Shown: positions 35,363 through 45,750, counted from the first letter of the stretch. The stretch is DNA of 64,000 bases from Pseudomonadales bacterium (GCA_019090455.1 JAHRWA010000010.1:147366-211365), one strand, 5' to 3'. Made by a program: numbers and translations. Notes: a model not told the origin generated them from the letters alone.

Positions 35363-37609
35363 CTATTTACCTTCATCTGAGAACCATACTGATATCTTAT
35401 CAAAGGTACCAACAAAATAGGCCATCACCGAATAGGCCGCTCCCTTAACGGCAAGCCATGCACTACTTGCATCCTCTGACTCTAACGTCTTGTGGGCCAA
35501 AGCGATTAAGTAAGCGTGTACAGCCTTCGCTTCCTCTTCATTGATCATGTCACTGTAATTAGGCATTCCTATACCTTCCATCGAACCTTCCATTACGATA
35601 GCCATGAATTGCTCGTGAGTCGCTTTATTCATATAGCGTAAATCGCGCATTGCGGGTGAACTGATCGCACCGGGTCCATGACAGTAAACACAGTTTTCAT
35701 GATACTTCCTATTTCCCAATGCCAGAACTTCATCAGTGGCATTTAGCGCGGGAGGCTCAGGAGTACGTTTCACGTCTTCACTAATTGCTAATTTTTCATT
35801 TCCACCTAACTTAAAGGTAAGCACTCTACCAGTACTATGATTTACTGGGATATCTTCAATGGTAATACTGAAAGACAACCCTACCGATCCACCAAAACCA
35901 GCCATTACGGTAATATACTGCTCCCCATCAATTTGATAGGTAATGGGTGGAGCAATGATTCCATGCTTAGCATTGTAGGACCACACCTCTTTACCCGTGC
36001 TCGCTGAATACGCCACAAGATAACCACTCGCATTTCCTTGAAACACCAGATCTCCACCAGTACAAAGAACACCACCGTTCCAAGGACCTGTGTGCTGTAC
36101 TTCCCAAACACGTTCTTGTTTTATCGGATCCCAAGCTTGCAAATAGCCTCGAGCGGTTGACGGACCCAGTGTCTTAAGAAGCTGAGGATCTAAACCAACA
36201 GGGAAATCGGTATCTTTCATTACTGGGATACCCACGTTCCAGGTACCAGGCTTGTATTTAAAACTCTCAGGTTGCGAGTAGTAGAAACTAAGCTGTCGAC
36301 TTGGAATATATACATAACCCGTATCTTTACTAAAACACATGGGCTGCCAATTATGTCCGCCAAGCGGAGATGGGAACTGTAACTTTCCTTCCTCTTTATA
36401 ACTGTTATCAGTCTCAACCGGTCTACCCGTTTCTGGATCAATGTGACTAGCCCAGGACACAGGTACATAGTTATCAGCCGAGATAAACTCACCCGTTGCT
36501 CGATCAATTACATAATAGAAACCATTTTTAGGTGCCTGCATGATAACTTGGCGCAATTTATTATCGATATTCAAATCGGCCAAAATCATATGCTGCGTTG
36601 CAGTGTAGTCCCAAGCATCTCCCGGTGTAGTCTGATAATGCCAAACGTACTCACCCGTATCTGGTCGCACTGCCACAATAGAAGAGATAAAGAGATTATC
36701 ACCGCCGGAGGGACTACGAATGTGCTTGTTCCAAGGTGCTCCATTGCCTACGCCCACATACAATAAATCAAGATCAGGATCAAAAGCCATGGAATCCCAG
36801 GCTGTGCCGCCACCGCCTATTTCCCACCAAGGACCACCACCCCAGGTCTTAGCAGCCATTGCCATGGCTTCATTCTCAAATCCATCTGCTGGATTGCCAG
36901 GAACTGTATAAAATCTCCATACCTGCTCACCATTGTTCGCATCGTAAGCCGTTATATAACCTCGTACTCCAAATTCCGCACCGCCATTACCGATAATGAC
37001 CTTACCTTTGACGACTCGTGGCGCTCCCGTAATCGTATAGGGCCGCTCTAAATCAATGGTCAGCGTATCCCAAAGGATTTCACCGCTAACGGCATCTAGC
37101 GCTACCAAACGTCCATCAATAGTTCCAACGAATAGTTTACCTTCCCACGCAGCTAGCCCACGGTTCACGACATCGCAACAAGCATACTTACTACGAGCTC
37201 GGTCAACATTTAAATCGTTACGCCAAATTAACTCTCCTGTTTTGGCGTCTAGTGCAATAACTTCACTATATGTTCCGGTGGTATAGATAACGCCACCAAC
37301 GACTAAAGGAGTGGCTTCTAACCCTCTTTTTCTCCCCGTATCCCACTCCCAAGCTAAACCTAACCCTTTTACCGATTTTTCATTAATTTGATCCAAAGGA
37401 CTGAAACGCTGCTCGTCATAGGTGCGTCCATGGGTTAACCAATCTGACGTATTTTCACTAGCTGCACCAATCGTCTCAGAATTTACCTTGCTAGCAGTCT
37501 CCCGCGCCTTCTCCGCAAGACTCAGATCCTTTGATACTAAAGAGGCCTGACTACCAGCCGTAAAGAGTAACGAACTGCAAAGCAGAACGGACGGAAAAAT
37601 CTTTTTCAT
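35363..37609 (-). CDS. PQQ-dependent quinohaemoprotein alcohol dehydrogenase
   Basis: Periplasmic alcohol dehydrogenase with a PQQ beta-propeller and a fused C-terminal cytochrome c. 748 residues from the ATG at 37609 (GGTGG just upstream); a TTG at 37621 is also in frame. Signal peptide ends near QAS (about residue 22). The adjacent-cysteine pair of PQQ enzymes is at 144-145 (KYACCDVV). The catalytic Asp is likely Asp334 in AWDYTATQ. The haem site CVYCH is at 640-644 with a candidate Met ligand at 682 (GMPNYSD). The segment after the haem domain is a short tail with a hydrophobic stretch. PQQ biosynthesis genes are not in the window. Confidence 0.92.
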   Translation of the reverse strand: MKKIFPSVLLCSSLLFTAGSQASLVSKDLSLAEKARETASKVNSETIGAASENTSDWLTHGRTYDEQRFSPLDQINEKSVKGLGLAWEWDTGRKRGLEATPLVVGGVIYTTGTYSEVIALDAKTGELIWRNDLNVDRARSKYACCDVVNRGLAAWEGKLFVGTIDGRLVALDAVSGEILWDTLTIDLERPYTITGAPRVVKGKVIIGNGGAEFGVRGYITAYDANNGEQVWRFYTVPGNPADGFENEAMAMAAKTWGGGPWWEIGGGGTAWDSMAFDPDLDLLYVGVGNGAPWNKHIRSPSGGDNLFISSIVAVRPDTGEYVWHYQTTPGDAWDYTATQHMILADLNIDNKLRQVIMQAPKNGFYYVIDRATGEFISADNYVPVSWASHIDPETGRPVETDNSYKEEGKLQFPSPLGGHNWQPMCFSKDTGYVYIPSRQLSFYYSQPESFKYKPGTWNVGIPVMKDTDFPVGLDPQLLKTLGPSTARGYLQAWDPIKQERVWEVQHTGPWNGGVLCTGGDLVFQGNASGYLVAYSASTGKEVWSYNAKHGIIAPPITYQIDGEQYITVMAGFGGSVGLSFSITIEDIPVNHSTGRVLTFKLGGNEKLAISEDVKRTPEPPALNATDEVLALGNRKYHENCVYCHGPGAISSPAMRDLRYMNKATHEQFMAIVMEGSMEGIGMPNYSDMINEEEAKAVHAYLIALAHKTLESEDASSAWLAVKGAAYSVMAYFVGTFDKISVWFSDEGK

Positions 37610-37621
37610 TATATCCACCAA

Positions 37622-38091
37622 AATATTATCGGTTAGGTTGTTATATGATCATCGCATGAGTACAGGAAGCCAGTTATCAACTTGTACTTAGCCACTTCCA
37701 GCTGGTTAGGCACTCTACTAAAATCCTTTCATAGCAATGCACGTGGAAATAAACTAGGGGCGAATCAACACTCTCTTTTAATGCCTAATAGGCCCGTGTC
37801 AGAAAGGGCCATGATATTTTTGCCAGGCGTAGAGTAAAATAAAAAGATCACCGAGTACAGTATCAATCATTGGGGTTCGTAAAACTGTCAGCAATGAGAA
37901 CCAGGCATACTCATATCTATCCTTACCGGTGGAGACTTGCATGCTTTACGCGGATGGTACTTACAGTGATGAACACAATCAGAGTCTATAGATAGAATTT
38001 AATTTTCTGCAGGTGATTCTCGAGCGCCTATCTTTGAACCTCAAACCGCTATCACGCCAAATTGATTTAGGCCGCAACTATTCCGAACTCA
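37622..38091. other. Intergenic region upstream of the PQQ dehydrogenase
   Basis: 470 bp without a convincing gene; the longest plausible frames are short and lack ribosome sites. It should carry the PQQ-dehydrogenase promoter and the 3' end of the tgpA unit lies on the other side of it upstream (both genes are on the minus strand). A short stem GGCCC (37791-37795) / GGGCC (37806-37810) is visible. I see no sigma-54 site of good quality. Confidence 0.45.
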
Positions 38092-40158
38092 TTAGTTTCG
38101 GTTTAAGGTCACATTCATTTTTGTTTTCATAAACGCAAACCGTGCATTTCTGACTTCATTTTGAAAATCCTTAACCAATATTTCTTTTTCATGGCCCTCT
38201 AAAGGGTAATACTTCAAGTGGTTATACTTCGCGGTTAGGCGTTCTATGAGTTCCGTTAATTCAGGTAACTCTGCCACAACTCTATTGGAAAAGACCTGAG
38301 GAGTTTCCCCTTTTTCACGAATCAAGCCACTGCTTTCGATGAATGACAACAACTGATAATAAGCTCTATTCACCGTCTCTTGTGTCCGCTTAGTGCGTGT
38401 CGTCAACATCCACAGCGCCAATACACCAAGACACACCCCCAACAAACTCATCATCACAATTGCCATTTTCTGTGGTGACACTTTCCCCAAAAATCGCTGT
38501 AAAAATTGCAATTGCAGATCTGAGTTATAGCCAATGATAAATTTATTCCAATTGTGATTTAAATAATCGATAGATAGGCGTAAGTTATTGACCAAAGGAT
38601 TTCGGCGGTACTTCATAACCGAAAAAAACTCATTTTGCAAAAACTCACCACCATCTTGCAGGCTTTCTTCCAAACCTTTTTCAATCCGCTCCGGCGCAAC
38701 CGCAGCCGTCGGATCAACTCGCACCCAACCTTTCGGGCCTAGCCATACCTCAGTCCAAGCATGTGCATCAAATTGATGAACTAAAACATAACGACCCAAT
38801 GGGTTGATCTCTCCTCCCTGATAGCCTGCTACCACCCGCGCGGGGATGCCCACCGCACGCATCATAAAAACAAATGCACCGGCATAATGCGCACAGAAAC
38901 CCCGCCTCGACTCAAACAAAAAACGATCTACAATTTCATCATTCAACAACGGCGGCTTCAAGGTATAGAAGAACTCCTCCTCATGGAACCAATTGAGTAC
39001 GCGCCCCACGTAGCGTTCCGCTTGATGGCTCTCTTGTTTCATCCACTTTTTTGCAAGTGCGACAGACTTCGGGTTAGTTCCAGGCGGCAATTGTAATTCC
39101 CGATCACGCATCCACCCCGTTAATTTCGGCTCTGCCACATAATCCAAATAGGATGTCAGATCATACTGATAGATCTGGCTGATAGGAGTATTTTTTACTA
39201 ATCGAAAGTCGCTGGTAAAACCAACTTCATTTTTAAAACTAACCGGCATTTCAAGCCCAAACAACCAGATTTGATCCGTCGGCTCTAAGGTTATCGTATA
39301 ACTTACTGGGTCGTTTTTATTTTGTAACAGCCGATAGCCATTGGTATTGCGAACATTCCCTTCTGCAGCGATCAAATCACCCGGAGTGGCAACACCCGGT
39401 GCCCATGTATTACCGTCAAAATGAGAATACACAAGACCACGCCAATATAAGTCATGTAGCTCAGGCACTTCGCCCTTTCGAAATTGCGCTCGAAAAGCCA
39501 ACTCACTAGAGTTACCTAGCTCAGCTATAGATCCAGGTGTCATGGTTTCGCTCAAACCAATTCGTGCTTTATGTCCCGATAAATCTAACGACCACAATGG
39601 CGGGATACGCGGGAAAAAAACAAAAATAATGATCATTAAAGGTAATGCTTGTAATAAAATCCCACAGGCCAACTTAATGGTTCTCGTTGGCTTGTGTTCT
39701 CCATAACTTTGATTCATTCCTACCAATGCCGCAGTAATCATGATCAAAACAAAAATCATATAGAATGCAATGGGGATAGATTGTGAAAACAAAAACTCCG
39801 TTGCCACAACAAAATAGGATAACACTACACTTACGTAAGCATCCTTTTGCGTATTCATTTCTAGCAGTTTTAATGAATACGTTAGAATGAGTAAGGAAAC
39901 CCCTTGGGCCGTACCGAGTAAAGTCCCATAACTCCAAACCACACCGACAACACCGGTAACCACTAACAACAATCTGACTTGTTTTCCCGGATAACTCCAA
40001 CGCCCTTGATACACCATCACTCGCCAGAATACACATAGCGCAGAGACAAATGTTATCCAAGGCGGAAGCCTTTCAATATGCGGTAAAACAACAGCCACTT
40101 GCGCCGTTAACAGCCAAATCAAACTGTCTCTCGGTATTTGATAAGAACGAGCACTCAT
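38092..40158 (-). CDS. tgpA: TgpA-type membrane transglutaminase-like protein
   Basis: Inner-membrane protein with a periplasmic transglutaminase fold, 688 residues. N-terminal DUF3488 region with about six helices (residues 10-185), the transglutaminase core with Cys422 (RRGFCAHYAGAF), His466 (FDAHAWTEVW) and Asp482 (RVDPT), then one more helix near 565-590 and a cytoplasmic DUF4129-like tail. TgpA is essential in P. aeruginosa; its substrate is unknown. Its ATG overlaps the stop of the DUF58 gene (ATGA), and both lie downstream of a MoxR gene, the standard three-gene arrangement. Confidence 0.93.
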   Translation of the reverse strand: MSARSYQIPRDSLIWLLTAQVAVVLPHIERLPPWITFVSALCVFWRVMVYQGRWSYPGKQVRLLLVVTGVVGVVWSYGTLLGTAQGVSLLILTYSLKLLEMNTQKDAYVSVVLSYFVVATEFLFSQSIPIAFYMIFVLIMITAALVGMNQSYGEHKPTRTIKLACGILLQALPLMIIIFVFFPRIPPLWSLDLSGHKARIGLSETMTPGSIAELGNSSELAFRAQFRKGEVPELHDLYWRGLVYSHFDGNTWAPGVATPGDLIAAEGNVRNTNGYRLLQNKNDPVSYTITLEPTDQIWLFGLEMPVSFKNEVGFTSDFRLVKNTPISQIYQYDLTSYLDYVAEPKLTGWMRDRELQLPPGTNPKSVALAKKWMKQESHQAERYVGRVLNWFHEEEFFYTLKPPLLNDEIVDRFLFESRRGFCAHYAGAFVFMMRAVGIPARVVAGYQGGEINPLGRYVLVHQFDAHAWTEVWLGPKGWVRVDPTAAVAPERIEKGLEESLQDGGEFLQNEFFSVMKYRRNPLVNNLRLSIDYLNHNWNKFIIGYNSDLQLQFLQRFLGKVSPQKMAIVMMSLLGVCLGVLALWMLTTRTKRTQETVNRAYYQLLSFIESSGLIREKGETPQVFSNRVVAELPELTELIERLTAKYNHLKYYPLEGHEKEILVKDFQNEVRNARFAFMKTKMNVTLNRN

Positions 40159-41177
40159 GTCTTATCCACCGTTTGGCTATGGCTATGGCTATGGGTTTGG
40201 GTTTGAGAATTGATGCGAGTATTGTAGGTCGCGAGCATTTGCAAACATTGCATTTTATGTACATTGCCGCAATTTGGCCCTATAGGGTTGCCCGGTATTC
40301 TCAATCCAAATACTCTATTTTTTTCTGATAATCGCAGCACCCAAAAACAAAGATAAGACAAACGCATCTCAACATCGAGACCAGGATAATTAGCCCAATC
40401 CAACCAGGTTTCATCATCACCATGGCTCACAAACGATTTTGTATATAATGGCTGTCCACGTGCCAATATTTTCCAATCCACATGATTGAGCGAATCCCCT
40501 GTTTGATATTGTTGATGCCCAACAAAATCATCACTCCCATTAGGATTGGTAACAGGGCCCTCATCGACGCCAACACCATCGTTAGTAATGTATTCGTTTT
40601 TTACCGGTTGGGGATAGATATAACAAGACACGTCTAAATCAATCCAAGACCAAGCTCGCAACAAACCCACGGGGAATTTTGTCTCAATCCTAAGTCGTCC
40701 TGGACGAAATAGCCCTCGTTGATTGGCAGGCAAAAACATCGGGACAGATACCTCTGTTAGATCCACTAAATCTGCACGACCTTCTGCACCACCTTCCCAA
40801 AACAAATGGATTCCCTCATAGGTACGCGACCCATGCCGGCACAATTCCACGTAAAAAACAGCGCTTTCGCCAGCAAAACAAGGTTCCACAGTACCCGAAG
40901 CAATAGTCAATCCCGATAAATTCCGAAACGTATGCAAAATTGAGACAACAAATACTGAGGACAGAAAAAAGGTAAGCGCCAGAATCAAACTGTTGGCGTA
41001 GTTGATACCCCCAACAAAGGAAGCAGCCAAAGTGCCACCAAAAAAGAACCCCGCTTTCGAAGGAAAAATAAAAACGCGTTTTTGAGAAAGGGTAATAGAT
41101 GATGAGGCCGGTATTCTTCGCCTCAGCCATTTTTCAAATTTTTCATCAATAGAATTTCGAATTCGTTTAACTAGCAT
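40155..41177 (-). CDS. DUF58 family membrane-associated protein
   Basis: 340 residues. Two hydrophobic helices near the N-terminus (about 33-80) precede a soluble part that ends in the DUF58 signature: RQYQTGDSLNHVDWKILARGQPLYTK can be seen in part as YQTGDSLNHVDWK. DUF58 proteins partner MoxR ATPases and transglutaminase-like proteins; the molecular role is unknown. The C-terminus is an unusual Q/T/H/S repeat coded by hexamer repeats at 40174-40203. It overlaps tgpA by 4 nt. Confidence 0.9.
   Translation of the reverse strand: MLVKRIRNSIDEKFEKWLRRRIPASSSITLSQKRVFIFPSKAGFFFGGTLAASFVGGINYANSLILALTFFLSSVFVVSILHTFRNLSGLTIASGTVEPCFAGESAVFYVELCRHGSRTYEGIHLFWEGGAEGRADLVDLTEVSVPMFLPANQRGLFRPGRLRIETKFPVGLLRAWSWIDLDVSCYIYPQPVKNEYITNDGVGVDEGPVTNPNGSDDFVGHQQYQTGDSLNHVDWKILARGQPLYTKSFVSHGDDETWLDWANYPGLDVEMRLSYLCFWVLRLSEKNRVFGLRIPGNPIGPNCGNVHKMQCLQMLATYNTRINSQTQTHSHSHSQTVDKT
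40174..40203. repeat. Hexanucleotide tandem repeat at the 3' end of the DUF58 gene
   Basis: On the plus strand TGGCTA occurs three times in a row and is followed by TGGGTT twice. On the coding strand it gives alternating His-Ser and Gln-Thr codons near the C-terminus. Repeat-number changes would keep the frame. Confidence 0.75.
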
Positions 41178-41264
41178 TCTCTATCGATCCAGTTACTAAC
41201 GCCATTCTCAGTTGATCTATTCTTCAGTTGATACAATTGGGTCTGATGCATTTTAAGAGAATCG

Positions 41265-42203
41265 CTAACCGACAACATCCACTTCAGACAACAGCCGTTG
41301 GACCAAACCACTCCCTTCATGACCGGTGTGATCGGCACTCCCCCGCAAACGATGTTCCGCGACAGAAGGTAGAACTTTCTGCACGTCCTCTGGTACTACG
41401 TGTTCCCGACCATCCACATAAGCCCAAGCCTGAGCACTGTTTACTAAAGCCAAAGTACCCCGTGGAGAAAGACCATAGGTGAATCCAGATGAAGTCCGAG
41501 TATAGTGAACAAGACGTTGTATATAATCCACGATGGAATCCGACAGATGCACATCTTTCACTAATAGCTGTAATCGAAATAAGTCACCCAACGCCATAAC
41601 GGGCTCCAAATCCGACAGCAAACTTCTCCGATCCACACCCAGAATCAGCTCCCGCTCAGCCGTAGAATCAGGGTAACCCAAGCTGACTTTCATCAAAAAC
41701 CGATCTAACTGTGATTCTGGTAACGGGAAAGTCCCCATTTGAGTGCTGGGGTTTTGGGTAGCAATAACAAAAAAGGGTTGAGGTAACTCTCGCGTCACTC
41801 CATCGACAGTGACCTGGCGTTCTTCCATTGCCTCTAGTAACGCACTCTGCGCTTTCGGTGTCGCCCTATTGATTTCATCTGCTAAAATAACTTGTGCAAA
41901 CACTGGTCCCGCACGAAATTCAAAAGATGCGGTATTTTGATCGAAGATGGAAACGCCAAGAATATCGGCTGGCAATAAATCGCTAGTAAATTGAATTCGA
42001 TTGTATTCCAGGCCTAACACAACAGCTAACGTATGAGAGAGCGTCGTCTTACCCATACCCGGTAGATCTTCCAACAACAAATGGCCTTTCGCTAGCAGAC
42101 AAGCTAATGTCAATCTCGCCTGCTCGTCTTTACCAAGCACTATGCTATTAATGCTTGTCAGAGCCTTATTTATTAACCCGTGCATGCGTACTCCAGCGTC
42201 CAT
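41265..42203 (-). CDS. MoxR family AAA+ ATPase
   Basis: 312-residue ATPase. Walker A GMGKTTLS (about residues 45-52), Walker B ILADEINR, and the MoxR segment AQSALLEAMEERQVTVDG followed by PFFVIATQNP (sensor 1). MoxR proteins act as chaperone-like partners for the DUF58 and transglutaminase proteins encoded just downstream. Start ATG at 42203; an internal ATG at 42185 is also possible. Separated from the DUF58 gene by 87 bp. Confidence 0.92.
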   Translation of the reverse strand: MDAGVRMHGLINKALTSINSIVLGKDEQARLTLACLLAKGHLLLEDLPGMGKTTLSHTLAVVLGLEYNRIQFTSDLLPADILGVSIFDQNTASFEFRAGPVFAQVILADEINRATPKAQSALLEAMEERQVTVDGVTRELPQPFFVIATQNPSTQMGTFPLPESQLDRFLMKVSLGYPDSTAERELILGVDRRSLLSDLEPVMALGDLFRLQLLVKDVHLSDSIVDYIQRLVHYTRTSSGFTYGLSPRGTLALVNSAQAWAYVDGREHVVPEDVQKVLPSVAEHRLRGSADHTGHEGSGLVQRLLSEVDVVG

Positions 42204-42453
42204 TCCACTCTAAACGAATAATCAGCAATCTTAAGATAGCAATCTGCTGACATCCACATTCTTAAGTCATTGTATAACTGTAGTTGTTTTATTGAATGGG
42301 GGATAAGAAAAGAAACTCTGCGAGAGAAAATAGCCTTTTGATTCGTCATTTATTAACAGCAGAGTCGCCCAAGAGCACTTTATCTATAAGACAATTTTTG
42401 ACCTGAAACCATTTCTAGAGGACGGGAGAGTCATTCGATTACGCCACTAGAGA

Positions 42454-43662
42454 CTAGAGCGCTGACAACCCTCGCTGTAGATCAGCTCGAATGTCATCGA
42501 CACTTTCTAATCCAACCGACACTCTTAACAAGCCTTCTTCGATACCGGCTCTCTGCTTTTCATCATCACTGAGCCGTCCGTGTGTAGTCGTAGCAGGGTG
42601 AGTGATGGTGGACTTAACATCACCCAGATTAGCCGTGATAGAAATTAAGCGTGTTGCATCGATAAACTTCCAAGCTGCATCCCGCCCTCCTTTGACTACG
42701 AATGACAAGACACCACCAAATCCCGTTTGTTGATCAACTGCCAATGCATAACCCGGGTTACCCTTAAGACCAGAATAATGTACTTTTTCGATTTCACTTT
42801 GTGTTTGCAACCACTCAGCCAACACCAATGCACTTTGGCTATGGGCCTTCATTCGCAGGCTCAATGTTTCTAACCCCTTCAACGCTATCCAGGCGTTGAA
42901 AGGACTCATGGTCGGACCGCAAGTTCGCAATACGCCGTACACTTCCGCCATTAGCTTTTCGCTACCCACCACAGCGCCACCGATACTACGTCCCTGGCCA
43001 TCCAAATACTTAGTCGCAGAATGGACAATGATATCTGCCCCTAGTAATAGGGGTCGTTGTAAAGCGGGGGTGCAAAAACAATTATCAACAACAAGTAAAC
43101 AACCGTGCCCATGAGCCAATTCTGCTAACGCTTTAATATCCGCAATTTCACAAAGAGGATTGGAAGGAGTCTCTAAAAAAAGGTATTTGGTATTATCTTG
43201 AATCGCGGCTTCCCACGCTTTCATATCGGTCAAATCAACAAAAGTGGTAGCGACACCAAACTTCTGTAAATACTTATCATAAAGTACATTTGTCGTCCCA
43301 AAGACACTCCGAGACGACACGATATGATCACCTTGTTGCAGAAAAGCGAGCGCTGTCGCTAAGATGGCTGCCATTCCAGAAGCCGTGGCAACACATTTTT
43401 CACCGCCTTCCATCTTAGCCAATTTATCTTCAAACGAGCTCACGGTTGGATTAGAGAATCGAGAATAAATATTTCCAGGTTCATCACCTGCAAATCGCGC
43501 TGCCGCTTGTGCCGCAGTATCAAACACGAAACTAGATGTTGCGAATATCGGCTCCCCATGAGAACCCAGCTCTGTTCTTAATTGCCCAGCCCTGATGGCT
43601 TGTGTTTCTATTCCAGCAGATTCCAATATTATCTGTAATTCCGCATTCTTATCTTCTGACAC
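42454..43662 (-). CDS. metZ: O-succinylhomoserine sulfhydrylase
   Basis: PLP enzyme that makes homocysteine directly from O-succinylhomoserine and sulfide. 402 residues. PLP lysine is Lys218 in HSATKYLDGQG, with SRFSNPT and SGMAAI typical of the Cys/Met metabolism family. MetZ rather than MetB is favoured by the purF-metZ adjacency known in Pseudomonas and relatives. The start codon is GTG, with GAGG about 8 nt before it, 16 nt after the purF stop, so the two are likely cotranscribed. Confidence 0.93.
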   Translation of the reverse strand: MSEDKNAELQIILESAGIETQAIRAGQLRTELGSHGEPIFATSSFVFDTAAQAAARFAGDEPGNIYSRFSNPTVSSFEDKLAKMEGGEKCVATASGMAAILATALAFLQQGDHIVSSRSVFGTTNVLYDKYLQKFGVATTFVDLTDMKAWEAAIQDNTKYLFLETPSNPLCEIADIKALAELAHGHGCLLVVDNCFCTPALQRPLLLGADIIVHSATKYLDGQGRSIGGAVVGSEKLMAEVYGVLRTCGPTMSPFNAWIALKGLETLSLRMKAHSQSALVLAEWLQTQSEIEKVHYSGLKGNPGYALAVDQQTGFGGVLSFVVKGGRDAAWKFIDATRLISITANLGDVKSTITHPATTTHGRLSDDEKQRAGIEEGLLRVSVGLESVDDIRADLQRGLSAL

Positions 43663-43678
43663 AGCTTAACCCTCAACG

Positions 43679-45202
43679 CTACTGCGCATTATGCAAATCA
43701 ATTGTTTCGCTGCCCGGAGCTGCCAAATCCTGCTTCGATTCTGATTGTGCTACATCATTGCGCAAATTTTCTAAATGCTGCAAATATTGTTCACCGATAT
43801 CACCAGTAATATATTCGCCATTAAAAACCGAACAATCGAATTGCGAAATATTCGGATTGCCCTCTTGTGCCGCTTCACACAAATCTTCTAAATCTTGGAA
43901 AATAAGCCAATCCGCTCCGATGAGATCCCGCACTTCATCTACCGTACGACCATGAGCAATCAGTTCTTTTGCTGATGGCATATCTATTCCGTACACGTTT
44001 TGATACATCACCGGTGGCGATGCCGAAGCAAAATACACTTTGTTCGCTCCTGCATCTCTCGCCATTTGTATTATTTCATTGCATGTCGTGCCACGCACAA
44101 TGGAGTCATCCACCAGCAGTACATTCTTACCTTTAAACTCTAGATCAATCGCATTTAATTTCTGTCGCACTGATTTTTTTCTCTGCCCTTGCCCAGGCAT
44201 AATAAATGTGCGGCCGATATATCTATTCTTAATAAAGCCTTCTCTGTACTTTGAGCCCAAATGATTGGCTAACTCAAGCGCAGAGGTACGACTGGTATCA
44301 GGGATGGGAATAACAACATCGATATCGTGATCTGGCCACACCTTTAAAATCTTGTCCGCCAGTTTCTCACCCATTCGTAAGCGGGCTTTGTAGACAGAAA
44401 TGCCATCGATGATGGAATCAGGTCTTGCCAGATAAACGTGCTCAAAGATGCACGGAGACAAAACCGGATTTTCTGCGCACTGTTGAGTATACAGCTTACC
44501 ATCGTTGCTAATGAATACGGCTTCGCCTGGCGCTATATCACGCTCCAACGTATATCCCAATGCAGACAACGCGACACTTTCTGAAGCGATCATATATTCT
44601 GTACCGTTTTCTGTTTCGCGTTTACCGAAACAGATAGGCCTTATTCCTTGAGGATCACGAAATCCTACAATGCCATAGCCAGTGATCATCGCAATGGCGA
44701 CATACGCCCCGCGACAACGCTTATGCACTGCTGCAACGGCAGAAAAAATATCGGTCTCAGTGGGATTCAGTTTACCCAAGCATTGCAACTCATGAGCAAA
44801 GACGTTTAACAACACTTCGGAATCAGAGCTGGTATTGATATGACGCAAATCTGCTGTAAATAGGTCTTCTCCCATTTCAGCGGCATTCGTCAGATTCCCA
44901 TTATGGGCAAGCGTAATCCCATAGGGGGAATTAACATAAAAAGGCTGCGCTTCAGCCGAGCTCGACGAACCCGCGGTAGGATACCTCACATGACCGATAC
45001 CGACGTTACCCATCAATCGCTTCATATGGCTGGCTCTAAATACATCTCGCACCATTCCATTTTCTTTTCTCAGATGTAATTTACCTTCATCACAAGTTAC
45101 GATGCCCGCCGCGTCCTGACCACGATGCTGTAATACTGTCAGCGCGTCATATAACGATTGGTTAACATTCGATTTGCCAACAATGCCGACAATACCGCAC
45201 AT
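43679..45202 (-). CDS. purF: Amidophosphoribosyltransferase
   Basis: First committed enzyme of purine synthesis: PRPP plus glutamine to phosphoribosylamine. 507 residues (E. coli 505). The N-terminal nucleophile is Cys2 (MCGIVGIVG), followed by the class II glutamine amidotransferase domain ([23 protein letters not shown]). The PRPP-binding loop is [13 protein letters not shown]. It lies in the conserved cvpA-purF pair, 59 nt after cvpA. Confidence 0.97.
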   Translation of the reverse strand: MCGIVGIVGKSNVNQSLYDALTVLQHRGQDAAGIVTCDEGKLHLRKENGMVRDVFRASHMKRLMGNVGIGHVRYPTAGSSSSAEAQPFYVNSPYGITLAHNGNLTNAAEMGEDLFTADLRHINTSSDSEVLLNVFAHELQCLGKLNPTETDIFSAVAAVHKRCRGAYVAIAMITGYGIVGFRDPQGIRPICFGKRETENGTEYMIASESVALSALGYTLERDIAPGEAVFISNDGKLYTQQCAENPVLSPCIFEHVYLARPDSIIDGISVYKARLRMGEKLADKILKVWPDHDIDVVIPIPDTSRTSALELANHLGSKYREGFIKNRYIGRTFIMPGQGQRKKSVRQKLNAIDLEFKGKNVLLVDDSIVRGTTCNEIIQMARDAGANKVYFASASPPVMYQNVYGIDMPSAKELIAHGRTVDEVRDLIGADWLIFQDLEDLCEAAQEGNPNISQFDCSVFNGEYITGDIGEQYLQHLENLRNDVAQSESKQDLAAPGSETIDLHNAQ

Positions 45203-45261
45203 TTACTTCACCTCTACGTTTCTCAAAAAATAAGTTAACTCTTGGGGTTTTTACTGAATGA

Positions 45262-45750
45262 CTAACCCAAAAATTGTGACATTAAGGATTCTGCATTTTC
45301 TCTGCTCCAATCCTCTAACATCATCACGTGTGGAATAAGCACTGACTCTTGCCACCATTCATCCAAAGAAAATATTTCAAACCAATGTAAAGTGCCAATC
45401 ACCACTAATACGATGACCATTCCTCGCACTGCACCGAATACCATCCCCAAAAGCCGATCAGTCCCCGACAATCCCGTCGCTCGCACTATCTCTTTTACCA
45501 AACGGCTCACCAACGCACCCACCACTAGCGTTGCTGCAAATAGTAATACAAAAGAAGCCGCCGCCCGAGTGGAGTGAACAGGAATATAATCCGAGAGCAG
45601 CATCGATAAGCTATTCGACAACAATCTCGCGATCAGAAAGGCGGCAATCCAGGTTGCCAGAGACATCGCCTCTCTAACAAACCCTCTCATAAGGCTTATT
45701 AACGCAGAAACACCCACGATGCCAAGTATCGCTATATCCGCCCAATTCAT
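45262..45750 (-). CDS. cvpA: CvpA family membrane protein
   Basis: 162-residue inner-membrane protein with four predicted helices, starting MNWADIAILGIVGVSALISLMRG. The conserved segment GFVREAMSLATWIAAF and a later LLGMVFGAVRGM are typical. Required for colicin V production in E. coli; general role unclear, linked to envelope functions. Directly upstream of purF. Confidence 0.93.
   Translation of the reverse strand: MNWADIAILGIVGVSALISLMRGFVREAMSLATWIAAFLIARLLSNSLSMLLSDYIPVHSTRAAASFVLLFAATLVVGALVSRLVKEIVRATGLSGTDRLLGMVFGAVRGMVIVLVVIGTLHWFEIFSLDEWWQESVLIPHVMMLEDWSRENAESLMSQFLG

Noticed and set aside
42204..42453. Possible SAM riboswitch near metZ
   Set aside because: This spacer lies downstream of metZ on the minus strand, and I could not draw the conserved SAM-riboswitch core; metZ itself follows purF within 16 bp.
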